In this document: piece by piece, positions 55,429-63,544 of the stretch | Layout of the letters: every line of letters begins with the position of its first letter | Numbering within the stretch: position 1 is the first letter of the stretch | NCBI GenBank assembly: GCA_944392655.1 | Contig: CALXXL010000012.1 | Coordinates: 1 to 64,000 of the forward strand | From: an uncultured Victivallaceae bacterium | Lineage (GTDB): Bacteria; Verrucomicrobiota; Lentisphaeria; Victivallales; Victivallaceae | Reading direction: 5' to 3' | Length of the DNA: 64,000 nucleotides | Program-made: the position numbers and the translations under genes | The notes under the pieces: generated by a model | Databases searched by the model: none | Seen by the model: only the letters and a program-made list of their open reading frames with translations | What the model was told of the DNA's origin: nothing

Positions 55429-56331
55429 ATGCAGAAAGAACCATTAAGAGTTGCGATAATTGGTTTGGATACGAGTCATGCGGTGGAATTTCCGCGTTTA
55501 ATGCAGGATGACAGTGTTCCTGCGGAGCATCGTGTATCGGGTATGCGGGCAACGCGTTGTCTGCGTTTTGAGACGCCGTTTCAGGGCAAGGATGGTCTGG
55601 ATCAGCGGCAGGCGGTGCTGGAAAAGATCGGGGTTGAGGTAACAGATGATTTTGATTACGCAATTGGCGACTGTGATGCGATATTGCTGGAAGTGAATGA
55701 TCCTGCGTTGCACTGGGAATATTTTTCTCGTTGTGCCAAACTTGGCAAACCGGTTTTTCTGGACAAACCGTTTGCGGACACGCTGGAGAATATGAATAAG
55801 ATTATAGATCTTGCGTCAAAAGAGGGGGTTCGATATTTCACTGCTTCGTCGCTGCGTTACGATCTGGACATGGCTGAAGCGTTGTCAAGCGGAATAAAAG
55901 CTGAATCAGCCACAATCTGGGGACCGGTGGGTAAGGCGGCGTCCGGATCGTCATTAATCTGGTATGGGGTGCATACTTTTGAGATGCTGGAGCGGATAAT
56001 GGGGCTTGGGGCGGAAAAGGTTTTTGTCTCGCCGGATTCCCGTGGTTATGTGTGTCATGTAGTATATAAGGATGGTCGTCGCGGGGTGGTGGATCTCACG
56101 TATAACGCCTATCGTTACGGTGGGGTGATCCGGGACAATGCGTCTGCTGAATGTATGTTCCAGTCTACCGGGCGAATACCGTTTTATCATCTTCTTCTGC
56201 TGGAGATCCGGGAGTTTTTCCTTGGGCGCAGCAATGGGGTTGATCTGCGGGAATCGATGGAGACAATGGCGATGCTTGTGGCCGCAGAACGTTCATTGGC
56301 CGGCAATTCGTGGGAGCCGGTTGAATATTAA
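55429..56331 (+). CDS. Gfo/Idh/MocA family oxidoreductase (short form)
   Basis: 300 residues from the ATG at 55429, four to five bases after GGGGGAAAG; a TTG at 55408 is less likely. The N-terminal Rossmann fold is atypical (LRVAIIGLDTSHAVEFPRL, with GLDTSHA in place of GxGxxG). FLDKPFADT (about 109-117) replaces the usual EKP motif and keeps the catalytic Lys. The C-terminal domain is shorter than usual. It may act on a sugar or inositol, or be a non-catalytic relative. It leads a rightward pair with the next oxidoreductase, 15 bases away. Confidence 0.78.
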   Translation: MQKEPLRVAIIGLDTSHAVEFPRLMQDDSVPAEHRVSGMRATRCLRFETPFQGKDGLDQRQAVLEKIGVEVTDDFDYAIGDCDAILLEVNDPALHWEYFSRCAKLGKPVFLDKPFADTLENMNKIIDLASKEGVRYFTASSLRYDLDMAEALSSGIKAESATIWGPVGKAASGSSLIWYGVHTFEMLERIMGLGAEKVFVSPDSRGYVCHVVYKDGRRGVVDLTYNAYRYGGVIRDNASAECMFQSTGRIPFYHLLLLEIREFFLGRSNGVDLRESMETMAMLVAAERSLAGNSWEPVEY

Positions 56332-56346
56332 AAGGATTTTGGAATA

Positions 56347-57663
56347 ATGGAAAAGATACGGGTAGGAATCATCGGGCAGGGGCGTAGCGGGCGTGATATA
56401 CACCGTCATTTATTTGAGACACAGGCGCCATTGCGTGATCGTTATGAGGTTGTTGCGATAGCGGATTACATAGGAGAGCGTTGCGTGGCTCTGCCTGGCG
56501 TCGCGCCTTCTCCGGAGTTAAAGATTTACACTGATTACAAAGAGTTGTTGAAGAACCGCGATATCGATTTGATCATCAACGCCACCTGCAGTAAAGATCA
56601 TGTAGCGCTGAGTATTGAAGCGCTGGAGGCTGGATTTAATGTAATTTGTGAAAAGCCTGTTGCGCGCCGTGTGGCAGATTTTGACCGTTTAGTTTCGGTT
56701 GCAGCGGTTTGTGATCTGGTAAAAAGCAAAGCTGAAGGTTTGAGTTTGCGTTATGGTATTCCGCATATTTTTACAGATTACCGTAAAATGTTGGATAGTT
56801 CAGCTATAGATGCGGTATCGGTCTGTACGGATCATGGCAGTCATGCTTTGATATCGCTGGATGCGCTGGCCACCGGCAAGCATGTAATTTGTGAAAAAGC
56901 GTTATCAGCCAACCGGAAAGATCTGGGGCTGATGGTGGCGGCGGAATCCCGTTATAAGGATCTTGTATTCAGTGGCGTATTCCAACACCGTTTTGAATCG
57001 TGGTATAATTATTTACGCGGCATTATAAAATCTGGCGTTTTCGGTCGTCTGCTGACGATAAACTTAAATGTGCTGTGCTGGCGTGGTGCTGATTATTATG
57101 CTGCGGACGAGTGGCGTGGTACCTGGAGTAAAGAGGGTGGCGCGGTTCTGATAAATCAGGCTATTCATTTTATTGATCTTCTTGGCTGGATGAGTGGTGG
57201 AGTTGAGAGTATCAGTGGCAGTTACGCCAATCTCACACATCTTTCCATAGAGTGTGAGGATGTAGCTTCAGCGTCATTAATCTATAAAAATGGTGCGGTT
57301 GGAGCGTTAACTGCTACATCATCGAGTCCGCTGGAGTGGGAGCCGGTATTGTCGTTCAATGGTACATCCGGCTCGCTTGATTTGTGCAACAGTGAAATCC
57401 GCCGGATTAACTTCCGTGATAAATCGCTGGAATCGCAGATAACGCGTGAATATGCAGAGATAAAGCAGAATGACCGTGAATTGACGTTATCCAAAGCCTA
57501 TTACGGCAATGGTCATCCCCGTCAGCTGGCCAATTTCATATCAGCCATTCGAGGGGAAGAAGAGTTGCGGGTTCCGGTTCACTCTGCGGCCCATGCGGTG
57601 GATATAGTGCTATCGGTCTATGAATCGTACAATACCGGGAAGCGTATAACTTTAACATTTTAA
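56347..57663 (+). CDS. Gfo/Idh/MocA oxidoreductase, apparent fusion of two paralogues
   Basis: 438 residues, 60-100 more than the family norm. Residues 1 to about 118 are a normal N-terminal half (VGIIGQGRSG; TDYKELLKNRDIDLIINATC; ICEKPVARR). Near 118 (LVSVAAVCDLVKSKAEG, base about 56700) the sequence restarts within a second NAD-binding domain lacking its own GxGxxG and repeats the same block (TDYRKMLDSSAIDAVSVCT; VICEKALSAN). A normal C-terminal domain follows (GGAVLINQAIHFIDLLGWM). The reading frame is continuous, so this looks like an in-frame deletion fusion between tandem genes. Function as a sugar oxidoreductase is probable but catalysis by the chimera is uncertain. Confidence 0.82.
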   Translation: MEKIRVGIIGQGRSGRDIHRHLFETQAPLRDRYEVVAIADYIGERCVALPGVAPSPELKIYTDYKELLKNRDIDLIINATCSKDHVALSIEALEAGFNVICEKPVARRVADFDRLVSVAAVCDLVKSKAEGLSLRYGIPHIFTDYRKMLDSSAIDAVSVCTDHGSHALISLDALATGKHVICEKALSANRKDLGLMVAAESRYKDLVFSGVFQHRFESWYNYLRGIIKSGVFGRLLTINLNVLCWRGADYYAADEWRGTWSKEGGAVLINQAIHFIDLLGWMSGGVESISGSYANLTHLSIECEDVASASLIYKNGAVGALTATSSSPLEWEPVLSFNGTSGSLDLCNSEIRRINFRDKSLESQITREYAEIKQNDRELTLSKAYYGNGHPRQLANFISAIRGEEELRVPVHSAAHAVDIVLSVYESYNTGKRITLTF

Positions 57664-57669
57664 AAGTTT

Positions 57670-58305
57670 ATGAAAGTCATGAAGAGCATTTTAAATATTT
57701 TACTATTCACTTGCATTACGATAGTGTTATGCGGCTGCGGGGTAACCCGAACGTTGAATTTTCCCGGAGTGGAAAATTCGATTGAGTGTTTTCCGGAAAG
57801 TTATGCCGGCAGTTGGCATGTATTGGAGTCAACCTCTTCCGGGGATAAATTTTTTGGTGAGTTGTCGTTTACAGTGAGTGATAAGGATGAGTCCGGCCGT
57901 TTAGCAGAAGTAGAATTCTCCGGGCGTGGCTCACTGTTATGGCCGCCATTGTTTGCGGTAATATTTTCGAGTGGGGAAAACCGTTATTTTGCCGTATTGT
58001 CTGACACAGGCAAACTGCTGAGAGACAATGGTTACGACACTGAGGCGGGGATATTGTTCCAGCCGGTATTTCTGCTGTTTGAACTGCACGAGAAATCTGC
58101 TGAAGAACTGGAGATAAATCTGCTCACATTCACCCGGAAGGAGAACGACAGTTATATTCCGGTGAACGACAAAGTCAAATTAAGCGGTGGTACGCTGGTT
58201 TTGAACGAAAGCAGCGAATTGGATTCGCTGCTTTCGTCCGGAGCCTATGAAATTGTCCGCCGCTTCAGGCTTGAGCGGGAGCAATCCTCCAATCAACCGG
58301 AATAA
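57670..58305 (+). CDS. lipoprotein of unknown function
   Basis: 211 residues with a lipobox VLCGC (Cys25). The mature part is beta-rich and acidic (YAGSWHVLESTSSGDKFFGE, SFTVSDKDESGRLAEVEFSG). No domain recognised. It follows the chimeric oxidoreductase by 6 bases with almost no ribosome-binding site, suggesting coupling; an ATG at 57679 is an alternative. It converges with the metallophosphoesterase gene. Confidence 0.62.
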   Translation: MKVMKSILNILLFTCITIVLCGCGVTRTLNFPGVENSIECFPESYAGSWHVLESTSSGDKFFGELSFTVSDKDESGRLAEVEFSGRGSLLWPPLFAVIFSSGENRYFAVLSDTGKLLRDNGYDTEAGILFQPVFLLFELHEKSAEELEINLLTFTRKENDSYIPVNDKVKLSGGTLVLNESSELDSLLSSGAYEIVRRFRLEREQSSNQPE

Positions 58306-58338
58306 CACTTTTTATACCGGTTGGCTTTCCGGTTGATT
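58291..58338. terminator. possible bidirectional terminator (inverted repeat)
   Basis: AATCAACCGGA and TCCGGTTGATT form an 11-bp perfect inverted repeat with a 26-base spacer, straddling the end of the lipoprotein gene between convergent genes. A good T-run is lacking, so termination is likely but not certain. Confidence 0.4.
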
Positions 58339-58342
58339 CAAG

Positions 58343-60043
58343 TTATAAGATTTTGTGCAGGTCGTTTTCTATTTCAGAAACATTTCCCTTTTCATCTATG
58401 CGGATATGATCGAAGATCCTGCCGTCCGGTGAAAAAGATACAAGTTCCAGATAATTATCCGTACATTTCAGGATGGATCCGGATAGTTCGGTTCCGGTTG
58501 CATGCGGTCCGTCGATAGTTATAACCGGATAGTTGAATTTATCGCCCGGGATCAGCGGTTTGCCGCTGTATTCCGGTTGATTGGTCCAATATGAGCTGGT
58601 TTGCGGAATGGTGCGGCGATATGCGTGAACGTGTCCGCCCATCCAGAGATGAATTTTATGTTCTTTGAGGATTGATTCGGCAAACGAGCTGGTGCACCAT
58701 TCTTCGGTGGTCATAGCCGGGGTGGCGTGAGAGAAAATCACGCGGAATTTAGCGGATTTGAACTCTTCTGATTCTACGACTTTCCGGACGAACTCGCACT
58801 GTTTCCGCCAATACTCTTCCCACATTATAAAGATATACGCGCCTTTGGCGAAAGGACCAGAAGATCCTTCCGGACCGGAGTCCAGAATCAGGAAGAACGT
58901 ATCTCCCTGGCGGAACGCTTGAAAAGTCTCTTCATTTCCGGTGCCGAAATACCTGACATATTCGGTGCACTCCCTGCCGTAGAATTCGTGATTGCCCCGC
59001 AATGGAATATATATTGGACATCTTGGCATAGTGTGATTGGCGAAGACATCCATCAGTCCGTCGAAATAGTCCGGTTCAAAATTGTTGAAAGTGCTGCCGG
59101 CGTCGCCGATATGGATAAAGAAGTCGGTTTTTGCTGCTCCGGGGAAAGAGAATAGTTTTTCCGTCATCATGTGCCGGTGTTCCGGCATAAGCTGAGTATC
59201 TCCGGAGATAAAGCATGAGAATTCTCCATTACCGCCAGGTGCGGTAAAAGAGTAGATCTGCGGCAGTTCATGAACCGCATTGGTATCGGTATATTGTAAA
59301 AGGACTTTAAACTCATATACCGCGCCCGGCTCCAATCCGTCTACAGTTATGGAGTGAAGCTCCAGATCTCTTCTTAGGATGCCGGTGAGGGTCTGCCACT
59401 TCTGGACAAAAGAACTTTCACCTTTTTTTCGCAGCATAATACCACCGGCCATTGCCCCCTGGCTGGAGAAGCGTATGGTACATCCTCCGGCAACGGGGTT
59501 CACGATATAGGGGTTGCTTCTCAATTCGGCGGTTTTGGGTGTAAGATCGCGGAACGGCACGGCGCCGATTGCATGTTTACGGGTGCTGGAACCGGCCAGG
59601 GTAAGGAGGGTAAGGATATTGCGGCCTTTTTTTATAGGCAGATTAAAAACGTGGTCGGTTTTTTCCGGAACCGCGTTCTGATTGCCGCCGCTTTCGAGAG
59701 TGCTGTAAAGCTGTTCGCCGTTGAGGTATGCGGTGAACCACCAGTCGACGCCTACGCCGATCTGCATAGGTCTTCCGTCATCGGATTGGATGAGGTTTAC
59801 CAGCACTGCCGGGGTTCCTGCCGGAGCCCGTTCTCCGCATATAATATTGAGGTCGAATTTGCCGTTTTCCGGCATAATTAAATCTTGAGCGGCTACCGTA
59901 TTGCCGTCGGGCATGGTGATGCTGTCGGTATAGTCGGCGTATGGGACGAACTTATCGTCTATGCCCTGACCGATAAACATTTTCCATTGGTTCTGCAGCT
60001 TAAGCGGCACAAACTCTTCCTGAGGTGGTGCGAAAACAGTCAT
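58343..60043 (-). CDS. metallophosphoesterase with N-terminal beta domains
   Basis: 566 residues. The N-terminal third is beta-rich (carbohydrate-binding-like, then a fibronectin-III-like segment ending VYEFKVLLQYTDTN). The calcineurin-like phosphoesterase domain starts near 270: FISGDTQLMPEH, FIHIGDAGSTFNN, IPLRGNHEFYG, FSHATPAMTTEEW and WMGGHVHAYRR, the complete set of metal-binding motifs in order. This is the purple-acid-phosphatase layout. No signal peptide is visible at the chosen start. Substrate unknown. Confidence 0.85.
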   Translation of the reverse strand: MTVFAPPQEEFVPLKLQNQWKMFIGQGIDDKFVPYADYTDSITMPDGNTVAAQDLIMPENGKFDLNIICGERAPAGTPAVLVNLIQSDDGRPMQIGVGVDWWFTAYLNGEQLYSTLESGGNQNAVPEKTDHVFNLPIKKGRNILTLLTLAGSSTRKHAIGAVPFRDLTPKTAELRSNPYIVNPVAGGCTIRFSSQGAMAGGIMLRKKGESSFVQKWQTLTGILRRDLELHSITVDGLEPGAVYEFKVLLQYTDTNAVHELPQIYSFTAPGGNGEFSCFISGDTQLMPEHRHMMTEKLFSFPGAAKTDFFIHIGDAGSTFNNFEPDYFDGLMDVFANHTMPRCPIYIPLRGNHEFYGRECTEYVRYFGTGNEETFQAFRQGDTFFLILDSGPEGSSGPFAKGAYIFIMWEEYWRKQCEFVRKVVESEEFKSAKFRVIFSHATPAMTTEEWCTSSFAESILKEHKIHLWMGGHVHAYRRTIPQTSSYWTNQPEYSGKPLIPGDKFNYPVITIDGPHATGTELSGSILKCTDNYLELVSFSPDGRIFDHIRIDEKGNVSEIENDLHKIL

Positions 60044-60157
60044 TTTCTAAAAAGCTCCGGGAGTAAATAAAGTTGATAAAATTTTCAATACAATAATTTT
60101 CTCCGGCTGAAAATCAAGGGTGTTTATTGAAACAATAGCGATAATTCCGGTTTTGGC

Positions 60158-60187
60158 TTGCAAAACATTATGTAGAAGGTGTATATT
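60158..60187 (+). promoter_or_regulatory. sigma-70-type promoter of the ABC transporter operon
   Basis: TTGCAA (60158-60163) and TATATT (60182-60187) are 18 bases apart, 37 bases upstream of the first of two candidate ATGs. Recognised by eye. Confidence 0.45.
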
Positions 60188-60226
60188 ATGTGGTGAATTT
60201 ATATAAAACCATATAGGGGAATAATG

Positions 60227-61006
60227 ATGTTAAAACATATTTTTGCGTTGCTGTTCTGCGGCTTGCTGCTGCTGACTGGTTCCGGCTGTTCGGAGAGCGG
60301 GCCGGACAACAAATTCACGGTTGGTTTCGATGCGGATTTTCCGCCTTACGGCTACGTTGAAAACGGAGAATACAAGGGTTTGGATCTGGATTTAGCCCGT
60401 GAGGTTGCGCGTCGCAACGGTTGGGAAATAGAGCTCAAGCCGATCAACTGGGATGCCAAGGATATGGAGTTGAACTCCGGTTCGATAGACTGTATATGGA
60501 ATGGTTTTACGATGAACGGCCGTGAAGATGCTTACGAGTGGAGCGAACCATACGCCTACAACCGTCAGGTAGTGATGACGAAGAAGGATTCCGGGATAAA
60601 CTCGTTGTCTGATTTAGCCGGTAAGATTGTTGCGGTGCAGACGGACACACCGGTGCAGAAAGCTTTGATTGCCGGCGGGTCGCGTGAGGATCTGGGGCGC
60701 AGTTTCAAGCAGCTGGTAGTTTCTCCGAATTACAACAATGCGGTAATGGAGCTGGAGGCGGGGTCGGTTGATGCTGTTGCGATGGATATTGGTGTAGCCG
60801 AGCTCAAACAGCGTGGGCGTGAAGATTTCATCATTCTTTCCGAGCCGGTAATTTTTGAAGAATACGGCATTGGTTTCCGCAAAGGGAATGTTGCTTTGCG
60901 TGACACGGTACAGAAGACGCTGAAAGAGATGGTAGCCGATGGCACTGCAGCGGCGATTTCCGGAAAATACTTCAATGGTGAAAATGTAATAACGCTGCAG
61001 CCCTGA
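60227..61006 (+). CDS. ABC transporter substrate-binding lipoprotein (polar amino acid type)
   Basis: 259 residues from the second of two adjacent ATGs (60224, 60227), which stands better behind AGGGGA. Lipobox GSGC near residue 20. An SBP_bac_3 domain follows: FTVGFDADFPPYGYVENGEYKG at the start, GFTMNGREDAYEWSEPY, and the tail KGNVALRDTVQKTLKEM. It binds a polar amino acid or similar solute in the periplasm and delivers it to the permease encoded next. First gene of a three-gene operon. Confidence 0.92.
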   Translation: MLKHIFALLFCGLLLLTGSGCSESGPDNKFTVGFDADFPPYGYVENGEYKGLDLDLAREVARRNGWEIELKPINWDAKDMELNSGSIDCIWNGFTMNGREDAYEWSEPYAYNRQVVMTKKDSGINSLSDLAGKIVAVQTDTPVQKALIAGGSREDLGRSFKQLVVSPNYNNAVMELEAGSVDAVAMDIGVAELKQRGREDFIILSEPVIFEEYGIGFRKGNVALRDTVQKTLKEMVADGTAAAISGKYFNGENVITLQP

Positions 61007-61017
61007 GAGAGAACTCC

Positions 61018-61668
61018 ATGGACTATCAGATAATGTTGACCGAGCTGCTCAAGGGGCTGCTTGTATCGGTGGAGATATTTGTACTGACGCTGGTTTTCTC
61101 TCTGCCGCTTGGTCTGATAATTGCGCTTGGGCGGATGTCGGGCAACTGCATTATCCGCAACATATTCCGTGTTTATATATCGATAATGCGCGGAACACCT
61201 CTGATGCTGCAATTGCTGGTCTGTTTTTTTGGTCCATATTATATATTCAACGTGCATTTATCGAGCGAATACCGTTTTATTGCGGTGATACTGGCATTTT
61301 CGTTGAATTACGCGGCCTATTTTGCCGAGATTTACCGTGGTGGTATTGAATCGATTGCGGTTGGCCAGTACGAAGCGGCGCGTGTACTTGGCTACTCCCA
61401 GGGGCAAACATTCTTTAAAATAATCATGCCTCAGGTGGTTAAGCGTATAATTCCGGCGATAACCAACGAGGTGATAACGCTGGTAAAAGACACATCGCTG
61501 GCGTTTTCGCTCTCGGTGCTGGAGATGTTTACCATAGCCAAACAGATTTCGAGTGCGCATACAACGATGATACCATTTGTTGTGGCTGGCGTATTCTATT
61601 ACATTTTCAATTTTGTAGTGGCGTTTGGCATGGGGCGTTTGGAAAAGCGGCTTAACTATTACAGATAG
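61018..61668 (+). CDS. amino acid ABC transporter permease (HisM/GlnP type)
   Basis: 216 residues with five hydrophobic helices. The EAA loop GQYEAARVLGYSQGQTFFKI lies at about 117-136, and the start MLTELLKGLLVSVEIFVLTL and IMRGTPLMLQLLV are typical of the HisM family. It pairs as a homodimer or heterodimer with the ATPase encoded next. 11 bases after the binding-protein gene. Confidence 0.93.
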   Translation: MDYQIMLTELLKGLLVSVEIFVLTLVFSLPLGLIIALGRMSGNCIIRNIFRVYISIMRGTPLMLQLLVCFFGPYYIFNVHLSSEYRFIAVILAFSLNYAAYFAEIYRGGIESIAVGQYEAARVLGYSQGQTFFKIIMPQVVKRIIPAITNEVITLVKDTSLAFSLSVLEMFTIAKQISSAHTTMIPFVVAGVFYYIFNFVVAFGMGRLEKRLNYYR

Positions 61669-61681
61669 ACTGGTGTATATT

Positions 61682-62434
61682 ATGCCTGAAAAAGTATTGA
61701 CAATAAATAAATTATCCAAGAGTTTCGGCGCGCTTCCGGTGCTGAAGGAGATCTCGCTTGAAGTTGAGAAAGGCGAGGTGGTAGGTATAATCGGTCCCTC
61801 CGGCTCCGGCAAATCCACGCTTCTGCGTTGTGCGACGATGCTGGAAACCATGGATTCCGGCACATTGACCTATGGTGATTTAACCGTCTGTCTGGAAGGA
61901 TGTTATGCAGACAAACCGGTATTGCGTGCAGCGCGGAACCGTTTTGGGCTGGTATTCCAGAACTTCAATCTGTTTCCGCACTATTCAGTTCTGAAAAACA
62001 TAACGGATGCGCCGTTATGCGTGCAAAAGCGTGATCGGGATGAGGTTATGCAGTTGGCTCATTCTCTTTTGGCCAAGATGGGGTTAAGCGGTCGTGAGAA
62101 TGCCTATCCGTGCCAGCTGTCCGGGGGGCAGCAGCAGCGTGTATCGATAGTGCGTGCTTTAATGATGAAGCCGGAGATACTTTTCTTTGACGAACCGACT
62201 TCGGCGTTGGATCCGGAATTGACTGGAGAGATATTGAAAGTGATCCGTCAGTTAGCGGAAGAGGATATGACCATGGTAATAGTCACTCACGAGATCAATT
62301 TTGCGCACGATGTGGCGGATCGTATTATTTTCATGGCTGATGGTCTGATAGTGGAAGAGGGTTTGGCGCACGATCTGGTCAATGCGCCGTCGAATGATCG
62401 TACGCGTGCATTTCTATCGAATATAATGAAATAG
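61682..62434 (+). CDS. amino acid ABC transporter ATP-binding protein
   Basis: 250 residues from the ATG at 61682; the longer frame overlaps the permease. Walker A GPSGSGKST (about 37-45), Q-loop QNFNLFPH, signature LSGGQQQR, Walker B ILFFDEPTSALDPE and the H-loop VTHE. Energises uptake of the solute bound by the lipoprotein. An insertion (LTYGDLTVCLEGCYADKPV) between Walker A and the Q-loop adds about 10 residues compared with GlnQ. Confidence 0.94.
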   Translation: MPEKVLTINKLSKSFGALPVLKEISLEVEKGEVVGIIGPSGSGKSTLLRCATMLETMDSGTLTYGDLTVCLEGCYADKPVLRAARNRFGLVFQNFNLFPHYSVLKNITDAPLCVQKRDRDEVMQLAHSLLAKMGLSGRENAYPCQLSGGQQQRVSIVRALMMKPEILFFDEPTSALDPELTGEILKVIRQLAEEDMTMVIVTHEINFAHDVADRIIFMADGLIVEEGLAHDLVNAPSNDRTRAFLSNIMK

Positions 62435-62485
62435 TTTTAACCAACCTTAAAATATAAAAAATTAGAAAAAGGAGAAATTTCCACG

Positions 62486-63439
62486 ATGAAAAAGATCAAC
62501 GGAACCTGGTTTGAATTTCGTCACTTCGGAGTACCGGAGGGCAAATATTTCAATCCGTTTCTGATGACGTTTACTCCGGAGCAGTGGGTGGCGATGATAG
62601 AAGACATTGCCGGTCTGGGTATGGAGTATCTGGTTTTAATGTGCAGTGCGCTGGATGTCAAGACCTTCTACAAGAGCGAACTGTTTGAGGAATATCCGAT
62701 CACCTGCAAGAATCTTCTGGGCTTGACGCTGGAGACCTGCGACCGTCTTAATTTGAAGGCGTTTGTTTCGAACGACTGCGTAGGCGCGTGGCAGTATCCG
62801 GACAACATGATAACTGATCCGGAGATCTGCCGTCGCCGTGCTGCGATTACGGAAGAGATTGCCGGGTTGTTTGGTCATCACAAGAGTTTCTACGGCTGGT
62901 ACTGGACGAATGAAGCGGAAATATATCCTTATTACAAGGAAGAGTTCATCAAATACGTCAATATCAACTCAGAGATGGCGCACCGCCTGACTCCGGGGAA
63001 GAAGACGTTGATCGCTCCGTACGGCACTTTCCGGGTAAAGACGGACGACACCTATCTGGATCAGCTTTCGCGTCTGGATGTGGATATAATTGCGTACCAG
63101 GATGAAATCGGTGTACGCAAATCGAACATTGAATGGACGCCGAAATACTTTGAATCGTTGCGCAAAGCGCATGACAAGGTTGGCCGCAGCAAGATCTGGG
63201 CGGACATGGAGGTATTCCAGTTTGAAGGGCCGATATACACGAGTGCCCTGCTCCCTGCGCCGTTTGAGCGGATAAAAGCGCAGCTTCAGGGGATACAGGA
63301 CTTTGTGGATGAAGTTATGATCTTTGAATATCCCGGACTCTTCAGCCGTCCCGGTTCGATTGCCTCCATGGGCAAGAGTCAGGAAAAGCTCTATACCGAT
63401 TACAAAGCCTATCTTGATTCGATCAAGGATCAGCTGTAA
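62486..63439 (+). CDS. DUF4434-type TIM-barrel protein
   Basis: 317 residues after AAAAGGAGAAATTTCC. The start INGTWFEFRHFGVPEGKYF and the segments TPEQWVAMIEDIAGLGMEYL and FYGWYWTNEAEIYPYYKEEF match the DUF4434 domain (glycoside-hydrolase-like TIM barrel). No signal peptide, so a cytoplasmic protein. Catalytic residues are not established for the family; conserved Glu in WTNEAEI and IWADMEVFQFEG are candidates. Lies downstream of the ABC operon; followed by a terminator. Confidence 0.75.
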   Translation: MKKINGTWFEFRHFGVPEGKYFNPFLMTFTPEQWVAMIEDIAGLGMEYLVLMCSALDVKTFYKSELFEEYPITCKNLLGLTLETCDRLNLKAFVSNDCVGAWQYPDNMITDPEICRRRAAITEEIAGLFGHHKSFYGWYWTNEAEIYPYYKEEFIKYVNINSEMAHRLTPGKKTLIAPYGTFRVKTDDTYLDQLSRLDVDIIAYQDEIGVRKSNIEWTPKYFESLRKAHDKVGRSKIWADMEVFQFEGPIYTSALLPAPFERIKAQLQGIQDFVDEVMIFEYPGLFSRPGSIASMGKSQEKLYTDYKAYLDSIKDQL

Positions 63440-63456
63440 TTTAGAGTTAAACATCA

Positions 63457-63488
63457 ACCGCGCGGGGGTATTCAGCGCGCGGTTTTTT
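63457..63488 (+). terminator. rho-independent terminator
   Basis: ACCGCGCG (63457-63464) pairs with CGCGCGGT (63476-63483), followed by six T. It ends the transcript of the DUF4434 gene. Confidence 0.92.
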
Positions 63489-63496
63489 CTGTGGAT

Positions 63497-63531
63497 AAAA
63501 AAATCCCTGCCGGTTTATCTGGCAGGGATTT
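63497..63531 (-). terminator. rho-independent terminator of the phosphodiesterase gene
   Basis: AAATCCCTGCC (63501-63511) pairs with GGCAGGGATTT (63521-63531), and a run of seven A just before it (63497-63503) becomes the poly-T on the minus strand. It lies about 14 bases past the stop of the gene ending at 63545. Confidence 0.92.
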
Positions 63532-63544
63532 AATTTTTATTGTT

